A stretch of 64,000 nucleotides of DNA from contig CM067522.1 in assembly GCA_034509495.1 (NCBI GenBank), forward strand, positions 13,083,171 through 13,147,170. Reading direction: 5' to 3'. Both the position numbers and the translations under genes were made by a program. The stretch is from Acestrorhynchus altus (Eukaryota; Chordata; Actinopteri; Characiformes; Acestrorhynchidae). Shown here piece by piece: positions 60,191-64,000 of the stretch (its first letter is position 1; every line of letters begins with the position of its first letter). The notes beneath the pieces are model-generated. The model saw only the letters and a list, made by a program, of their open reading frames with translations, did not search any database and was not told where the DNA came from.

Positions 60191-60779
60191 TTCCTGGTAC
60201 ATAGGTGACTGTGAATGTAAAATGTCTATACAACTTCTGGCACCCACTATCACTAGCACTCAAACTCTGATAATTTATGTTTCCTTGCAATGAGAGTGAT
60301 GACCAGAGTTCAACCTAACTCAGAAGATAACACCTCACAACATTTACAGATCAGGGCATTGACATTTGGCATGTCAGTGTATTTATTTCATTGAAAATAA
60401 AATGCATGTAATCTAGGGTTGAATCAAAGATAGCCTACATTCCCCCTGTCCACCAAAGACACCACACACTGGGCAGAGGCAGTGTTGTAAATGTCTCACT
60501 CTTCATATGGGACTGACCTGTACATCAGTTTAATAAATCCATCTCTCAGCTCACTGTCTAAACTGCCTCCAGCTTCCCAGCTTTACTGCTCCACCTGTTC
60601 CTTCCATTATCCACCATTCATTCAGAAAGGATCATGTTCTACTTGCACACAAATTAAGAGCTTTGGTTTCCCTCTCCACCAAAAAACTGCATATTCAGCA
60701 CAACATCACTACACCAAATAGCATTTGTAAAATCTAGATGAGATATATAGATTTCATCTTAGCATGGTACATTCCATTC

Positions 60780-61435
60780 CTGCATTGTTTTCTTGAGAAG
60801 ACAACTCTGCAGAAGGTGGTGCGTACCACCCAGTATATCACTAGGGTTCAGGTCCCAAACATTTTGGATTTATACATCAGCTGCTGCCTGAGGAAGACCA
60901 GTAGGATTATAGTGGACTCCATCCAACCAAGCCAATGCCTGTTCTCAAAGCTGCCCAGAAGTATGAGGACCAGAACCAGCCAGTTCTGAGACCGTTTCTT
61001 CCCCCAGGCCACCATGCTGCTAAACAGTCAACAGCCCAGTGTTCCAGTTCACAGCCAATCAAAATTCATCTCACCTGCCTCATTACACCATCACACTTTC
61101 ACACCACATATACTCTTTCTGCATCTGCACTTTACTCACTTCCGGAGCAGCAACTAGCTGCTCAGTCACACTACACCCATCAAAGACCCTCCTACTGAAC
61201 CCACTAAACACTTTCTCCCACTGCCTTCTCACACCCTTCTCACACCCATAATATACCCAGTGCAAGTAGATATAATGCATTACTTTACTATACATTATTT
61301 TATAGTTTTTATAGCAACAATGTAAGTATAGTGCCATTTTAATTTCCCTGTTTTGTGTTTTTTATCTATCTGTTTGACTCACCCTTACACCTGTGTAGTG
61401 TGATGTGACGATAAAACTTGATTTGATTTGATCCA
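60780..61435 (+). mobile_element. Rex/CR1-type LINE 3' end
   Basis: The plus-strand frame reads QKVVRTTQYITRVQ, LDLYISCCLRKTSRIIVDSI, QPSQCLFSKLP and RTRTSQF, with RFFPQATML in another frame. This is the conserved end of a non-LTR reverse transcriptase. The 3' UTR runs to a terminal GATAAAACTTGATTTGATTT direct-repeat tail. Confidence 0.82.
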
Positions 61436-62024
61436 GGGCTGTTGTTACCATGGCCAGTGTGTTGTGCATCTCTTAGAGACAGTGACATCATTTTCCTCTG
61501 CCAGTTTATGGCTTTCCTTTTTTAAGAGAAGGCCTCATGCCATCACAGTGGAGACAACCGCAAAGGCCTGACTGACAATTATTGACCCACATAAAACAAG
61601 TGTGGCTGTATTTTTGGAAACAAGAATCTACTCTGTGCATGGCTTAGTTTAAACGATTCAAGCTGCCATCCAGCTCTGAATTATAAAATGTTGTTTTAAT
61701 AAGTGACTTTTTAACTCACCATTCCTAACTGTCATAGCTTATAGCAACTGTTATGAAGTTAGAAGCCAGTAAAAAGTACTAAAACATTCAAATGTGACCA
61801 TTCTTCATCTTTATTTTATTTTATTTTATTTCTTTCCCTGTTTACTGATGTTTGGCATAATTCATTTTTACAACTTGCTTTGTTCAAATTAATTAGGCTG
61901 TTGTTGTCACATTTTTTTAAACTGTTTTCTTTTTACTGTAGTATAAATGGGCAGGGATAAACTACCTGTAGACTCAAAATGGGCAGTTTTGCAGCTTATT
62001 TGTCTGCAGGTTGTGCAGCTTATT

Positions 62025-62026
<2 letters not shown>

Positions 62027-62094
<68 letters not shown>
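62027..62094. repeat. (TA)n microsatellite
   Basis: About 34 TA units. Confidence 0.97.
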
Positions 62095-62098
<4 letters not shown>

Positions 62099-63049
62099 AT
62101 ATGTACATATATATCCTATTCGGAGTCATTGAGTTCCTGTCTGTGAAGAGCTGGTGTGTTTCCTCTGGTTCTCAGTTATTTTCCTGAAATACAAGCATGC
62201 TAGGTGAATAGACAGGTTAATTTTGTAGTTGGAGAACCACTTGCAGGCAGTCACATGCTGGTATCCTACTCTTCATAACTCAGGGTCAGAGTGACCTATA
62301 GACATGATACATATATCCTATCTATGTGTAATGAATTATCAGTGAGTCATCTAGCCAAACACACTGCTCTCCAACCAAATCAAATCCCAGTTTAAATGCC
62401 AAAAGAGGTTCTAGTGTAAATTTGCTGCTGTCCATGTACTGTTTACATTCTCAACCTGCATACAGAGACGACTGATCAAGTGCAGAGGGCTTAATGATGT
62501 CAATGATCCATATTGGATTATAGAGGAAAATGAGATGGAATGAGCTGTTTGTTCTCACCACATTTGTTCTGCCCCTCAGAGGCACAGCTGCCTCCAGAAC
62601 TGTTTCTTCTTCTTGAGTCATGGTTTTGCACATTGTATAACTTCAGCAAAGCTCACATTTGTGTCAGTGTGTTGGTGAGGTGATAATCTCATACATGTTG
62701 AAGTTTAAATATATATTTTGTAAATGTTTTCCTTTTCTGATGAAATTAAATAGCTTATTTCACACAACAAATTACTTCAATTACAGTGCGTTTATAGGAG
62801 TCACTGAGTCAGAAGCCTGTAATTACATACCCTTATGGAGACTTTCAGTTAGAAAAGGGCAGTCGGGAATGCAGGGATGCTTAGCTGAAAACTCTGAATG
62901 AGGTTGTTACATGGCAGTAACATAATGGCAACCTCAAACCCTTCTCTCTTCACTGAAAAGAAAACCAGCATAACCAAACTGAGAGTTTAATGGGTACAAT
63001 TCACAGCAGCCAATCAGATCATGGCTGTATCATCAATGTATCATCACAC

Positions 63050-63264
63050 AATCACACCTTCACAACTCATAAACTCTTTACTCACCCACTTTACTCACTA
63101 CTGGAGCAACCAGCTGCTCAGTTACCATGACACCCACCAAAGACCATCACCCACTACCTTCTCACATTACAGCTACATCTAATTCTATACTCAGTGCACA
63201 TATAACTAATGCAAACATTCTTTTAATAGTTTCTTTATAAAAACACAAACGCTACAGTGAAATA

Positions 63265-63330
<66 letters not shown>

Positions 63331-63350
63331 AAATAAAACTTGACTTGGAT
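63050..63350 (+). mobile_element. LINE 3' UTR copy with (GT)n insertion
   Basis: CACTTTACTCAC...CTGGAGCAACCAGCTGCTCA, CACCCACCAAAGACC, CAGTGCACATATAACTAATG and the AATAAAACTTGACTTGGATT tail parallel 61125-61430. A (GT)n run (63267-63325) sits just before the tail. Confidence 0.7.
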
Positions 63351-64000
63351 TTTACAAACAAATGATGTTGAGAAGCAAACCAAAATAAGTCTTTTGATCC
63401 TCCAGCCTTGTCTGACAAAAAGGCATTACATAACAAAAGTGCCTAAGGATTACCTGTCTGGCAGGATGTCATGAAGCTTGTTTTGGATTCCAGACAGTAG
63501 TTGATGTGTTAGGTGTCACTCACATATCATTGGTGCATTAGCAAGATAGATATCCATGGCATAATATGAGACCTACCATTCAATTTACATTAATATTATA
63601 AATATATGATTAGTTTTAAGCTGTATCGGCGCTGTGCCCAGAACTACGCTACTGTAGGTTCATTCATCAAAGGAGGAATTAGCATGCAAAGACAGGAAAG
63701 ATAGGGAGGCTTTTCTTTTCCATGAAAGAATTCTGAAGATTCTCAAGCGCCTGAACCAAATTGAATCTGCTTTTTATAGAAATGAAATCTTTGTAGCCAT
63801 AGTGACCAGATAGTTGGAAGCTGATGGGTTTCAGCTGTGTCCATGCTGGACTATCATTTCTCTGCATTCTCCCTCTGAGAGATCTGTTCTTTGCTTCATA
63901 GCAGATGGCTTCTGCACTTCAGTTAATATCTGAAATTACCTAGTCCTTACAGATTACCAATTCACTGTCAGGGTTGGACAGCATAATACAAGTATAAGTG

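Larger units (their letters stand above)
59426..64000. other. intergenic region right of cfap95
   Basis: No coding exon recognised. Contains ATT/ATG-type simple repeats (59610-59660, 59806-59845, 59920-59955), a SINE tail (about 59990-60190), two LINE 3' regions (60780-61435 and 63050-63350) and a long TA tract. Nothing could be named in 60200-60770, 61440-62020, 62100-63040 and 63360-64000. Confidence 0.7.

Overview
This is vertebrate nuclear DNA, almost certainly from a teleost fish and possibly an ostariophysan (low confidence on the order). It has introns with GT/AG borders, very long (CA)n and (TA)n microsatellites, many dead Tc1-like transposons, Rex1/CR1-type LINE ends and fish-type SINE tails. 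About 5% of the window codes for protein. I see no bacterial features, CRISPR arrays, rRNA or tRNA genes.

Three protein genes can be read, in the same order and orientation as human 9q21.12 (APBA1 minus, PTAR1 minus, C9orf135/CFAP95 plus). (1) apba1 (Mint1/X11-alpha), minus strand: only the large first coding exon (442-1989) is present. The PTB and PDZ exons lie beyond the left edge. A roughly 35 kb intron follows, running back to a CpG-rich putative promoter at about 37.02-37.40 kb. (2) ptar1, minus strand: all seven coding exons (42602-52987) were resolved base by base and join to an intact 449-codon frame. (3) cfap95, plus strand: six coding exons (53280-59037) join to an intact 177-codon frame.

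ptar1 and cfap95 are head to head, with 292 bp between start codons. That gap is a compact GC-rich shared promoter holding a palindromic CRE, an NRF1-like site and a perfect RFX X-box half-site pair. The X-box suits cfap95, a ciliary doublet-microtubule gene. A 22-bp minisatellite lies between the X-box and the cfap95 ATG.

The rest is intron and intergenic DNA filled with repeats. There are about ten Tc1/mariner remnants from several lineages, two or more Rex1/CR1-type LINE bodies plus LINE tails, a probable hAT element, short MITEs, tRNA-derived SINEs and many microsatellites. Two complex tandem arrays stand out: a TTAGG/GTGTG-type minisatellite (36262-37012) abutting the putative apba1 promoter, and a decaying AACGTT-rich array (53360-53700) in cfap95 intron 1. 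The stretch 59.4-64.0 kb is intergenic and holds only repeats that I can identify.

The genes do not form one pathway. APBA1 is a neuronal adaptor, PTAR1 is a prenyltransferase alpha subunit and CFAP95 is an axonemal protein. I found no convincing new biological system. The best leads are the shared promoter and the minisatellites flanking promoters.
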